From positions 280,161,836 to 280,225,835 of the forward strand of contig OZ010792.1 in the NCBI GenBank assembly GCA_963932465.1: DNA of 64,000 nt. The letters run 5' to 3'. Below, in pieces: positions 23,234 to 33,360 of this stretch; the first letter of the stretch is position 1, and the number at the start of each line of letters is the position of its first letter. The stretch is from Maratus speciosus. Taxonomy: Eukaryota > Arthropoda > Arachnida > Araneae > Salticidae. The notes below the pieces were generated by a model. The model was not told the origin of the DNA. It saw only the letters and a list, made by a program, of their open reading frames with translations, and did no database searches. The translations under genes and the position numbers were made by a program.

Positions 23234-23497
23234 TAGAATTATATCATTAAAAAAAAAAAAAAAAAGATTTGCTGTAGAAATTCCGGGTTGCGCAAATTTT
23301 GCCACTTGTACGTTGGCCGTTGAAATCGCGGGATGCGCAGTGAGAGGGTTAAATTTTTGGAAAATTCGGAACAGAATCACCCCTGTTCCTGAGATCTTAC
23401 ATAACCCTTCTTCAAGAATTTTTTCAATAGCTGTCGCCATTTGCAAGTTATTGAATTGTATTTAAAATCAATCGGTCCATTTTAGGACACCCGTTAT

Positions 23498-24094
23498 ATT
23501 TAGTAGCTATGGGATGATGGCTGAAAGAAGCATATTTAAAAAAATTAAAGCTGGCTTCGATATGTCAGTTAGGTGTTTACCAGGGCTGAAATTTCCAGGT
23601 CCAACCCACGCGAAAAAAAAAAAAAAATTATTGGCCCGGCCCAGTATAAAAGGTAAAAAATCGACTCCAGCCAAGCTGGCATTTTGCAATTAAAATTATT
23701 CATAAAGCACACTTACTTATGCTCATATTTTAATTTAGATTATGTTCGAAATTAATGAATGCGGAAAAACATTAATATTAATGACTGTTTAAGCAATTAT
23801 GTACATACACACTATTCAAAAATCATTACTTAGATAAATACATTGAAATGGAAATCCAGTAAGAAAATCAGTTTAGAATGATTGAAACGGATGATAAAAG
23901 AAAATCACAATTTTAAAGCTCTACAAAGAAAAAAAGTAGATTTTTAAAATGCATCTCAGTAACTTATCAAATAAAATTAAATTTTTAAAGATTTCGCTAA
24001 ACAAGTGTACAACACAAATATAATTTTTACGAATAACAAATAAGTAAGAAGCCAGATCAACTTGGCCCCAGGGAGAAAAATTTAGAGAAGTGCA
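23498..24094. other. Gene-free AT-rich stretch
   Basis: No gene recognised. The short minus-strand frame at 23507-23689 crosses an A-run and shows no domain. Confidence 0.4.
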
Positions 24095-24480
24095 CGGGTC
24101 GCGGTCGGTCCCATACTGCTTATCATACGGGCTGACCCGGACCGAATGTTTAGCTTTTATTCCGGGACGAGCCCCGACCTGGAAATTTTGGCCAGTGCTG
24201 GTCTCTAGGAAGAATGAAGTCCAGGTCAGACTCGACTTGGAAGAAAAATAAGTCTGGCCCGACCCGAATTTGCAGAAAAATTTAAGATCAGGGCACGGCC
24301 CGGCTCCAAAAGAGTGAAGACAGGCCGAGTCTCGTGGATTTAAACTGGCTCGAGCTTCGCCCCAAGTCTTTTCCAGTGAGGATGCATAGTGTCGTTTTGC
24401 AAACTCTTTATTTGCCCAAGGGGGGGGGGGCGACCGCCCCCTCGCCCCCCCCCTAGATCCGCCATTGCTTTCATATAGTA
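24095..24480. repeat. G/C-rich degenerate repeat block
   Basis: Alternating gcccggcccg-like and gacccggaccg-like words, ending in G10 and C9 runs and ccctagatccgccattg. In composition and wording it resembles the 20275-20665 block in the opposite orientation. Confidence 0.5.
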
Positions 24481-24507
24481 CAAACTATGGCGCAGATAGC
24501 GCAAAAT

Positions 24508-24604
24508 AATAGACAAATTAGTACTTTTCCACGATTGGGGCTTTGGCGTTTTTTTAAAAAGCTTGGTGTAATTCGGGCATCAAAAAGTGAGATTTGTTGA
24601 CTTA
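24508..24604 (+). repeat. Third, diverged unit of the 18022 repeat
   Basis: Contains agtacttttccacgattggg, gtaattcgggcatc and gtgagatttgttgac, aligning with the 159-bp units at 18022-18300. It abuts the truncated 5' side of M2. Confidence 0.6.
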
Positions 24605-25062
24605 AAAATTTGTTATCTTAAAAAATGGCTCAGATATAGCAATTTCAATATCTAATGTGGGTGACATTTTGAAAAATCTGATTTTTTGCCTGCGACAGCA
24701 CTCGTATATATCAGTCGATTCCGATGTGAGTGAGCATGTGCACAGCAATTACTAAGGTCTCGACCAAGTTCACTGGTTAGCCTCATCCACCATGTTGTCT
24801 TAAAATGGCAGGCACTTTAAGAAATCGCCGAATTTGGCAGCCAAATATAAGTTTCTTTAAATAAAAGCAGCTTGGATAAAGCTGACTAATTTCGCAAAAT
24901 TCTCATTCATAATGATTTAGTATTGATAAAAATTAGTATTGATTCTCCTATATTCGGTTTCCACTAAATTGAGCTTCGTGTGTTTGAATGATATAAGTTG
25001 GCTTTTTTAAAATAAGGAATATGAAAGCTACCTCTTCCTCCCGGCACTGGCGGGAGGACTTT
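24605..25062 (+). mobile_element. M-family element, 3' part (M2)
   Basis: Matches 1-387 and the reverse complement of 33361-33790. The subterminal GAAAGCTACCT (25023-25033) is followed by the hairpin TCCTCCCG, loop GCACTGG, CGGGAGGA, then CTTTT. The stem differs from that of M3 but still pairs. The tandem 330-bp units of M1 are absent, so this copy is 5'-truncated. Confidence 0.8.
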
Positions 25063-25450
25063 TTTTTTGTTAAGGTCGCCATCTTGAAAGAAGTGCGATT
25101 TCACGTTGTGCCTCTTGGAGGGTTGCAAGACGTGAAAACATGCAAATCTGGCGAAATTTTTAAAGGCTTAGATGCTGTATATTTAGGTTGATATAATTGA
25201 CGAATTTATCGCAGTGCTGTCAAGTCATACGCCAAGCTGCCGTTAATTCTGCGGTTTATCCGACGTTCCTTAGACTGAAAGACAAACGACTGTTGTTGTT
25301 CCAAATTATGCAGCAAATAAACCTGTCTATTAATTTGATATCTGCGAATTTTTTCCCTCGTTAATGTTGTATACATTTTCAAATATTATTAGGTAACTTT
25401 TAGGCGAGATTTTACAAGCCCCCACTGTTCGATGCGATTTAAAAAGGAAC
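25063..25450. other. Gene-free stretch with a partial P end
   Basis: GGCTTAGATGCTGTATATTT at about 25163 repeats the terminus of MITE P (25451-25654), so an older, broken P copy may lie here. No gene seen. Confidence 0.45.
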
Positions 25451-25654
25451 AGATGCTGTATATTTCCGCGGCCGCCATCTTGGTTTTTTCTTGGCGTGAA
25501 AACCCTTTTCCACCAAGTAGTAAATGTCGCCAAGCAGCGATTTATACGCATGTTAAGCCAGAACACGTCACTCGTCAGGGTTGCCTTATCGATAAACGCC
25601 AACAAAAAATCGCCAAGAAATCCAGGATGGCTGCCGCGGGAATATACAGCATCT
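25451..25654. mobile_element. MITE P
   Basis: 204 bp with about 45-bp terminal inverted repeats: AGATGCTGTATATTTCCGCG at the left, CGCGGGAATATACAGCATCT at the right, with pairing extended through GCCGCCATC and CTTGGCG. Overlapping open frames (25330-25722 minus, 25432-25656 plus) arise from this palindromic element and show no domain. Confidence 0.75.
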
Positions 25655-25851
25655 AAGCCACAAGGTAAATAAATAATGTAAACAATAATGTAAACAAATA
25701 TTGTAGCAAATAATGTAAACAATGTAAATAAATAATGTAGAAAATAATGTAAACAATAATGTAAACTAATAATTTAAAAAAAAATTGCTGATTTGGGGAT
25801 TTTTTAAAATCACGCCAAGCAGTCGTTAATTCGGTAGCTGCACAGAAACGT

Positions 25852-26130
25852 CGCTTCTATGCCATTTACGACACTTCTGAATTGCCTCATATGCATAGAT
25901 AAACATCGCCACAAATCCATTAACAGTTGCATTGCGTCACGATGGAAACTTATTTCCACGAATATTTGCTACAGAAGCTGCAATAAAGAAGAAAAGCACC
26001 CGAAGAGCAGTGTATCGTATATTTGTAGTAAACCAAAGTAGCCATTGAAATCTTTCTTCGGCATGAAAAGTATAAGATGAGAGAAAAAGTGAATATATCT
26101 GAAACCCAGCCATTGATATAAAACAGAAAA
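25852..26130 (-). pseudogene. Degenerate partial tandem copy of the MARVEL gene
   Basis: On the minus strand this matches the coding region between roughly the second transmembrane segment and the C-terminal tail of the neighbouring gene (compare 26268-26550). Shared words include cttctgaattg, catatgcatagat and gaagctgcaat. The reading frame is broken by indels and stops; recognisable pieces fall in two frames (VLFFFIAASV in one, FVAMFIYAYEAIQK in another). Similarity stops at about 26130, before the position of the first transmembrane segment. The copy lies only about 60 bp beyond the stop codon of the intact gene, so a local tandem duplication followed by decay is the simplest origin. An abandoned alternative last exon is possible but less likely given the frameshifts. 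Confidence 0.8.
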
Positions 26131-26189
26131 AAACACAAACAATATTTGAAGATTTATACCATGTTTATAAGAAAAAAAAATTACAACTG

Positions 26190-26774
26190 TCAAATTAATC
26201 CGTCAGGTCCATTTTGAGAAGAATTTGAGACAACAATAGCCACTTGTCTTTCACCTTGAGGAACGTCACCTCTACGCCATTTACAGTACTTCTGAATTGC
26301 TTCATATGCATAGACAAACATCGCTACAAATCCAATAACAGCAGTAGCGAACCACGCCGGATCCTCATTTCCGTGAATAGCAGATACGGAAGCTGCAATG
26401 AAGAAGAAGAGCATCCAAAGAGCAGCATATACCATTTCTGTAGCAAGCCAAGGGAGACTTTGAAATCTTTCTACGACGTGGTAAGTATAAGATGCGAGAA
26501 AAAATAAAGATATCCAAAATCCTGTCATTGATACAAAGTAGTACCACCCTCCAGCTGAGTGATAAGTTGCTACGTAAATTGTTTGCAAACATATGAGGCC
26601 CACTAGGCAGAGAATAGCTTGGGCTATTTTCAGTAAACCTGGAGGAGTTTTCAGATAGCCCCAGTCAAAATGCATTTTCGGTTTAGAATTAGCCGTTATT
26701 AAGTCTGCAGCTGATACCACGGATCCTGACAGCTCAGTTTGAGATGAAGACTCAGTCATAGAAGGAGAAGACAT
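26190..26774 (-). CDS. Four-transmembrane MARVEL-domain protein (CKLF/CMTM-like)
   Basis: Encodes 194 residues from ATG 26774 to TGA 26190. A longer open frame upstream has no ATG, and the chosen start has A at -3. Residues 1-40 are Ser/Thr-rich and predicted cytosolic. Four hydrophobic helices follow at about 47-68, 77-99, 112-132 and 140-160, then a basic tail KYCKWRRGD and a polar C-terminus. The Lys-Ile-Ala-Gln entry to helix 1 and the four-helix spacing fit MARVEL proteins of the CKLF/CMTM type, which act in membrane apposition and vesicle traffic. The role here is inferred from fold alone. The whole coding region is uninterrupted, unlike typical multi-exon members, so a retrocopy is possible; no clear poly(A) tract or target duplication was found. 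An A-rich stretch directly precedes the start. A degenerate copy lies just downstream. Confidence 0.8.
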   Translation of the reverse strand: MSSPSMTESSSQTELSGSVVSAADLITANSKPKMHFDWGYLKTPPGLLKIAQAILCLVGLICLQTIYVATYHSAGGWYYFVSMTGFWISLFFLASYTYHVVERFQSLPWLATEMVYAALWMLFFFIAASVSAIHGNEDPAWFATAVIGFVAMFVYAYEAIQKYCKWRRGDVPQGERQVAIVVSNSSQNGPDGLI

Positions 26775-26846
26775 ATTTTTTTTTTTTACTTCGTAAAAAT
26801 TTTTGTCTAAGAATGTAAATTGTGAGATTAGAATCTGTTTAGACAA

Positions 26847-28074
26847 AAAATGGCATTAAAATTATAAATAATATTAAGTAATCATTCGGGAATAAACTTG
26901 AATATTACTACTTATTATCTGCAGCTATATTTGCAAATAAAAAATACACTCATGAAATGAAAATCACCGTGTTTCTTTCTGGCAGTCTGGCAATTGAATT
27001 GTAAATATCTATACCAAGGCCTCCATGGAGTCTTGATCTATACTATATTTATATTTCTCTTGCGTGGCGCTAAAATAGGGCTGAATTTGTAGCTTTTCGT
27101 TTGGCAACAACCGCAGTAACACAATTAATTTGCCTTATTACATTCCACCAATCACATGAGTGATTTCACCACTTCTCGCGTCATATTTAAAAGAAAAATT
27201 CCAGTGGTTTTCATAAAATGTAAACCTATTAAAACGATTCCGTTTAATTATGCACTCACCGCGTAAGAGCAGAACACAGATCATTTATTGAGAAATAAAT
27301 TAAGTAATCTGAGTAAATAATAAAATGACAGTGAATAATCTTTCATAGTAAACAATATGGAAAATGAAATGTTTCCGATGAACATAATGACGTCATTCGG
27401 AAAACAAAAGATGCATTTTCATCCATGAATTCAAATATTTTATTGTAACTGTGTCAGAGATGACGTCATATTCCTGATCCTTATTTCTACACATACATAC
27501 ATTGGACTCTTGCTATCTATATAAAGATCCTTGGTATACACAAAATAAAATATTTCTGAAAGTTATATATTCCCAATTAATTAAAATGAATATTTAATGC
27601 AACATAGGAATTTTAAACAATTGCTTATATGACGCTTTAATCTCGGAAGGGATGAATGGTTCTGGTAGTGAAAATGATATTATATTTTAAAGAAAGGATT
27701 AATTCTCATATGGACTCCAAAAGTACTATGGCACATAGTAAAATCGCTTCAAACAAACAAGCGATTTCTAGGAAAGTTTTCCCACAGTGTGAAGGAGTTA
27801 CCTCCCGGAAAAAAAATCGCAGAAAAAACCAGGAAATGTACAGGAACTTGTTAGGAATTGCCAATGACATCATGAGCTTTAGAGTCCATATAAAACTGAA
27901 ATATTTTAGTACGATTTCGCCAATATGACGTCATATTCACTGGCCTTTACATCTAATTTAGCAAATTAAAATTTAGAGCAGGATTTTTTTTTAAGCACAG
28001 TACGATCTTTTGGAAGATATAAGAATAGCAGCGGCCATTGGTTCGTTTGACGGTCAGGTGGTGCATTCAGAAAA
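26847..28074. other. Upstream flank of the MARVEL gene
   Basis: No further gene recognised. Three palindromic TGACGTCA sites occur within 550 bp (27388, 27461, 27926), 0.6-1.2 kb upstream of the MARVEL start codon. The 90-codon plus-strand frame at 27656-27928 shows no domain. Confidence 0.45.
27388..27468. promoter_or_regulatory. Two CRE-type TGACGTCA palindromes
   Basis: Perfect 8-bp sites at 27388-27395 and 27461-27468, with a third at 27926-27933. TGACGTCA is the CREB/ATF consensus. Their position upstream of the minus-strand MARVEL gene permits a regulatory role. The second and third share flanking ATATTC, so they may instead belong to a repeat. Confidence 0.3.
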
Positions 28075-31000
28075 CAAGTGGGTAAGTGTGATCATACATC
28101 GCACAAAGGGTTTCGTTTAATATTCCTTTCAAAACACTTTCTTTCAAAACGTCCAGTACATTTATCGCCATGGAATACCTTCTAAATTTTGGCAAACACA
28201 CCCTAAACTATGTTAAAGTTTCAAACATATTCGCCTTGTTATATTTCCTAATTTTGTTCGCCCCCCCCCAAAAAAAAAAAATGCTACGATATATCACATG
28301 ACGGGTATCTGCCAAATTTAGAAAAGTGCCCCCCTTGGGGGGGGGGGAGTGGGCAGCTGGTCACAATGATTTTTGACGCGGCCTGATTTTAAAAATTTAT
28401 GTTATGTTTTATAAGCCATATTAAAGTTTCAAACAGATCGTCCAGTTATATTTCCTAATTTTGTTCGCGCACCTCCCTCAACCCCCCCCCCTCCTCGAAA
28501 TGCGACGCGCCCTTCTTCTTTATAATTTATTATCGTGTGTTATAAAGTATCTTAAAGTTTAAAACAGATTGAATTGTTAGATTTCCTACTTTAAATGAAA
28601 TCGCGGTCTGTTAATTCCACATTCCACCATCAGGGAGCGCACTGTATTCTTAACAAAAGTGTATCTGAACGAAACTCCTTTACACAACCCATTAGTAGAT
28701 ATGTTACTCGAGGGGGTGGCGGTCTTCAGCAAGAATTTAAGATAATTGTTGAAATTACCATTCGGAAATAGTGGTAATTTAACTTTTGACATATTTATAT
28801 TTAATAAGTATAAGTAGCATGTATCTGAGGACTCCATCAAAAAACGCACCTGAAACGGTATGAAACAAAAAAGAAATATTTTGCCCCTCCCCCTCTCCCC
28901 ACCTTCCCGAAATTTCACGCGCCATTTTTTATAAACTTTTTCTAATGTGTTATAAACTATCGTAAAATTTCAAACAGATCGCCTTGTTATATTTCCTAAT
29001 TTTAACAAAAATGTTAGTTCCACATTCCACCACCAGGGAGCGCACTCTATTCTTAACAAAACTGTATCGGAAGGAAACTCCGTTAAACAACCTATAAGTA
29101 GATATGTTACTCGAGGTGGTGGCGGTCTTAATAAGAAATTAAGATATTTGCTGAAATTACTATTAGGAAATAGTGGTAACTAAACTTTAGACAATTTTAT
29201 ATTAAATAAGTCGTATATATCTCAGGACTCCCTCAAAAAGTCACCTAAAGCGGTCAGAAACGCTAATTTTTTAAATAGAAATCTAGCGCACCCCCCCCCC
29301 CTCCCCGGAATTTCGCGTGTCATTCTTTCTTACACTTTATCTTATGTGTTATAAAATATCTTAAAGTTTCAAACAGATCGACTTGTTAGACTTCCTAATT
29401 TTAACAAAATCACGTTATGTTAGTTCCACATTCCACCACCAGGGAATGCACTCTATTCTTAACTAAAGCATATCTGAACGAAACTCCTTTACGCAATCTT
29501 TCCGTAGATAGATGGGTCGGGATGGTGGCGGTCTTAAACAAGAATTTAAAATACTTGCTGCGGTAACAAACGCTAAGATTTTGAAAATAATTCTAGTTTA
29601 ACAAAAATGTTAGTTCCACATTCCACCACCAGGGAGCGCACTCTATTCTTAACAAAACTGTATCGGAAGGAAACTCCGTTAAACAACCTATAAGTAGATA
29701 TGTTACTCGAGGTGGTGGCGGTCTTAATAAGAAATTAAGATATTTGCTGAAATTACTATTAGGAAATAGTGGTAACTAAACTTTAGGCAATTTTATATTA
29801 AATAAGTAGCATATATCTCAGGACTCCCTCAAAAAGTCACCTAAAGCGGTCAGAAACGCTAATTTTTTAAATAGAAATCCAGCGCCCCCCCCCCCCTCCC
29901 CGGAATTTCGCGTGTCATTCTTTCTTACACTTTATCTTATGTGTTATAAAATATCTTAAAGTTTCAAACAGATCGACTTGTTAGATTTCCTAATTTTAAC
30001 AAAAGCGCGTTATGTTAGTTCCACATTCCACCACCAGGGAATGCACTCTATTCTTAACTAAAGCATATCTGAACGAAACTCCTTTACGCAATCTTTCCGT
30101 AGATAGATGGGTCGGGATGGTGGCGGTCTTAAACAAGAATTTAAAATATTTGCTGCGGTAACAAACGCTAAGATTTTAAAAGTAATTCTAGCTCCCCCCC
30201 CCCCCTCCTCGAAATATCACACTCCATTCTTTTTTACACTTTTTCTTATGAGTTATAAACTATCTTAAAGTTTCAAACAGACTGAGTGGCGGGGCGGTCT
30301 TAACCAATAATTCAAAATATTTCCTGAAATTACTATTAGAAAATAGTGGTATGAAGTAAACTTTCTGATGATGAATGAGTTATACTTATATCGCTGTTCA
30401 AAAAGCCCAGACAAATTATTAGATTTCCTAATTTAAGTTAATTCGTTGTTAAATAAGCACGTCTCTTCATTTTAATCGACGCATTTGATAGGAATAAACC
30501 GATTAATTAAATAATAATTAATAATTCAGCTTGTAATTAAGATAGGACTTAGATATGGGTATCAATGAAATCAGCGAGAAATTTGACATCGGGATGCCAA
30601 AAAATGTAATATTTAAAAAGTTAAAATTTCGTATTAAAATATGCTATTATGGAAAACCGCAGCGTCGTCATGTCTACCTGCTTTCCCGCCGAATTGAAAT
30701 CTTTTTATTTCCTTGTCTTTCCAATTAAAGAAATTAAATTTTTATCGATCGATTTTTAGTGGATATTTTAACTTATACACATCGCAGAAATGTAAACTTT
30801 ATACCAAATGAAAATAGATTTTTTTCTGCGTCTGTCTATTCCATTTACAAATTTCTCGGACCAATATTTTCTGATATACGATTTCGCTTTAAAATCTCCA
30901 CTTCATTTTTCGGCTTAATTTCCTCCGTGGTAACCGTGCATTCGGCTGATTTTACTGGCAACACTTGGGAGAAACACGGATGATTTCGAGAAAGTCCGTT

Positions 31001-31180
31001 TGAATTTGGGTTAAAAAGGTGGATTGGTTAATTTTAGAAGTTAATTAGCCCGTAATGCGGTTAATTACCAACTTTTTCAAAATTTTATGATTTGTTGTTT
31101 GATGTGAGGCGGTCAGCTATAAGTACCCAAAATTTCAAGTCTCTAACATGTATAGTTTCTGAGAACGGGCTCTGTGACGG

Positions 31181-31214
<34 letters not shown>

Positions 31215-31256
31215 GAGCGAGACGAATAGGGTTTCGTGAGATGAACGAAACCCTAA
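28075..31256 (-). mobile_element. EC-family element, copy EC1
   Basis: Read on the minus strand. The 5' palindrome is AGGGTTTCGT, loop TCATCTC, ACGAAACCCT (31254-31228). A CTGTC tract follows (31215-31177), then the CAGAGCCCGTTCTCAGAAAC-like block, AT-rich sequence shared with EC2, and a long array of units anchored by ccacattccaccaccaggga. Near the 3' end ACGAAACCCT (28116-28107) is a perfect inverted copy of the 5' arm. It is followed by the hairpin GTGCGAT, loop GTATG, ATCACAC and a CTTG terminus (28078-28075) followed by T. No coding potential; open frames such as 28586-28918 lie inside the array. Confidence 0.75.
29001..30193 (+). repeat. 596-bp tandem duplication inside EC1
   Basis: 29001-29596 and 29597-30193 are nearly identical, including the 14-base C-run and cctataagtagatatgttac. 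Older, diverged units of the same array flank them (28540-29000 and 30194-30400). The near identity implies a recent unequal exchange or replication slip. Confidence 0.85.
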
Positions 31257-31294
31257 TAAGCTTTTTAATCAAAAGTTTCTGTTAGACACATCAG

Positions 31295-31800
31295 TAAACG
31301 TGTTGTTTACGTTTTGCTAACTTGCCAAGTATCTGAGGAATTAGGGGCTCTGCTGCTGAGTAGTCAAAGCACCAGTCAGCTAATCGCTTGTGCGTAAGAG
31401 TTTGTGGGTACGATTCCCGCTGGTTCCATTGCACACACACTTTGTGTGGTGGTACCCAGGGTGTATTTCTCTTGTGTTGTAATATTTCCTTGTGCTATCT
31501 TGTCTCCGACTTATAAGCGGGCTTTATGTCAAGCACACAAGTCGTATGTTTGTTATTCAGTTAAATAAATAAATCTGATGAATATTGTACTTTTCACGTC
31601 GGACGCACTTTAGATAGTGTTTGTTGATTTGTATTGAACTATCTTTGTATCAGTTAGTGCTTTTTTGTAAACGTGTTGTTTACGTTTTGTTAACTTGCCA
31701 AGTGCATGAGGGATATTGTATTTTTCACGTCGAACGCACTTTAGATAGTGTTTGTTGATTTATATTGAACTATCTTTGTATCAGGTAGTGTTTTCCCAAG
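31295..31800 (+). repeat. Tandem duplication, first unit split by a SINE
   Basis: Unit 1 is 31295-31341 plus about 31573-31666; unit 2 is 31667-31800. Shared words are aaacgtgttgtttacgtttt, aacttgccaagt, cgcactttagatagtgtttg and aactatctttgtatca. Unit 2 lacks the SINE and gives the empty site. Confidence 0.8.
31342..31572 (+). mobile_element. tRNA-derived SINE with target duplications
   Basis: About 231 bp. The head resembles a tRNA: an A-box-like TGAGTAGTCAAAG and a B-box-like GGGTACGATTCCCGC some 45 bp further on. These internal promoter boxes would drive RNA polymerase III transcription. The tail ends in an AAAT repeat. ATCTGAGGAAT (31331-31341) and ATCTGATGAAT (31573-31583) form an 11-bp target duplication with one mismatch. 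No LINE partner was found in the window. Confidence 0.75.
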
Positions 31801-32836
31801 AGTCTTTCGAAATGAATTTAAGCCGTTCTGTACAGTATTATGCGCAATAAGCTTTAAATTAATTGTGTTCCAAGGTTTTTTCTCTTTCAGTTAATTATTT
31901 TACATTTCAAAAATTGGTAAATTTCATAATATTAAAATGATTCATGCCTATTGGTAGCACTAACTAAATGCATTTTTAATTGTAATTTCAACGAAGTTTT
32001 CAATTACTGTCTTTTTACCTTGAATTTTTTTGAAAATATCATAATTTAAAAGTATTTATGATAATATTCATTATGGCTAGAGTTGCTGCAAAAAGTGCAG
32101 AGCAAGGAAGCTAGCTGTGGACGCATAGCTGTCCCAGTTCACGAGGGTTGGCGAGCGTTAGTGAGCAGAGGGCAGAGCCCCCTAGTTGCGTATATAAACT
32201 AATGAGTTTCTCGAGTAGCGTGTTGTGAGGATGACATATGCAACATGAACTACGTAAACTGAGCGTGAATTATGCATATTGTGAGTTAGTTATTGGAAGC
32301 TTTTGAAGTAGGGGTTAGTATCTGTTTAATGAAAATCTAATGAAAATTACATCATTTGATATTGAAACACGGTGGAAGATTTTGAGTTTTAAGAGTAAAA
32401 TTGTATGTTTTCTGTCAAACGAAATATAATTTTTACAGCGAGTTTTTTTTTTAATGTCTATTCAAATTAAGGGGATCTTATAGTACACTCAAAATTAAAA
32501 GAGAATTTATATAAATATAAAGGTTTCCAATTTACGCCACAGAGTTTCAGTTTTGTGCTTTTTCGCTTATTTGACGGTTTTATAAAAATAAATTAATAAA
32601 TACTTGTTTTTACAAAAAAAAAAAAAAAAGTTTATGAATATTTTACCCTTTAAGTTTAATTAACCAAAATAAATTACATTTAATCGATACATTAATTACA
32701 CAAACTAAACATTAATTTATAAAAATTATATTCTTTTTTTTTATATATATACAATGCAACGATCAAGACTTGTCGCTAGTCTGGAACTGATTATTACCAA
32801 AGCATTACAAAAGCTGTCAAGTTACACGTGCTTTTT
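31801..32836. other. Gene-free stretch with a Helitron-like end
   Basis: No gene recognised. Ggttggcgagcg then GGGC-AGA-GCCC and CCTAG followed by T (32145-32186) is a short Helitron 3' terminus (CTAG at 32182-32185). The sequence before it is not shared with H1-H3, suggesting another family or a solo end. Confidence 0.5.
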
Positions 32837-32837
32837 T

Positions 32838-33258
32838 AGGTGCGTTCGTAATTATATAAATACGTAGCACCTATTGTCGTCGTTCGGTCCGTCTGTCTGG
32901 CTGTCCATCCGCATATAACAGAGCAAAAACTACCCAACCGAATGGTCTGAAATTTAAATATATAATTGTTGTAAAATATTATCGAGTAATTTCCAATTTT
33001 ATGAAAATCGGATGAGCAGTTTAACGACAGAGACAGTGAAAAGTTTTCCGTTACATTACGGCCAATGGCAAAAAATATTTCAAGTGCATTTTAATGAGGT
33101 CATAGCCTTTCGAACAGAATGAAATTGATATGCACTTATGAAGTGCACTAAAATATACATTCAGTACAATATGCGGTGCAAAAAATATTTATAAAAAAAC
33201 ACTAGTTATAGTACGAATGCACCTCATTTGCCACGTTTGACGTGAAATTTCCAGCTTG
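32838..33258 (+). mobile_element. F-family element, copy F1
   Basis: 5' palindrome AGGTGCGTTCGTA (32838-32850), loop of 10, TACGTAGCACCT (32861-32872). A GTCCGTCTGTCTGGCTGTCC tract follows. The subterminal TACGAATGCACCT (33212-33224) is the inverse of the 5' arm with one mismatch. Then come the hairpin CACGT-TTG-ACGTG (33232-33244) and a CTTG terminus (33255-33258). 421 bp, non-coding. Confidence 0.75.
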
Positions 33259-33360
33259 CATTTACTTGCTTTCTGTTTTATCGTGCATAAAGCTTTCAAG
33301 GCAGATAATAACACATCATTTTTTTTTTATTTATCAAATGTACATTTGAATTTTTAAAAA

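Larger units (their letters stand above)
22191..23348. mobile_element. TTAA-flanked piggyBac-like MITE V2, split by mariner
   Basis: The left terminus CGCTCTCGCTGCG is preceded by TTAA (22187-22190). The right terminus CGCAGTGAGAGGG is followed by TTAA (23349-23352). The ends match V1 (36052-36365) with single substitutions. Removing the 903-bp mariner and its TA leaves about 253 bp. Confidence 0.65.
20862..23497. mobile_element. K-family long-TIR element (K2), split by nested insertions
   Basis: The left arm (from about 20868, ggatgtcttaaaatggactg) and the right arm (ending near 23493, ccattttaggacacc) match the two arms of K1 (53845-54384). Both contain cttgcaaa, aactta and the tactgcgattct-type block. 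The interior now contains a minisatellite (21440-22140) and a TTAA-flanked element with a mariner inside it. Confidence 0.6.

Noticed and set aside
25330..25722. 130-codon minus-strand frame
   Set aside because: It spans palindromic MITE P and AT-rich flanks; no domain.
28586..28918. 110-codon frame as a protein
   Set aside because: It lies within the EC1 array and crosses C-runs and repeated units.
31342..31420. Functional tRNA gene
   Set aside because: A and B boxes are present, but no cloverleaf or anticodon arm could be formed. The AAAT tail and target duplications point to a SINE.
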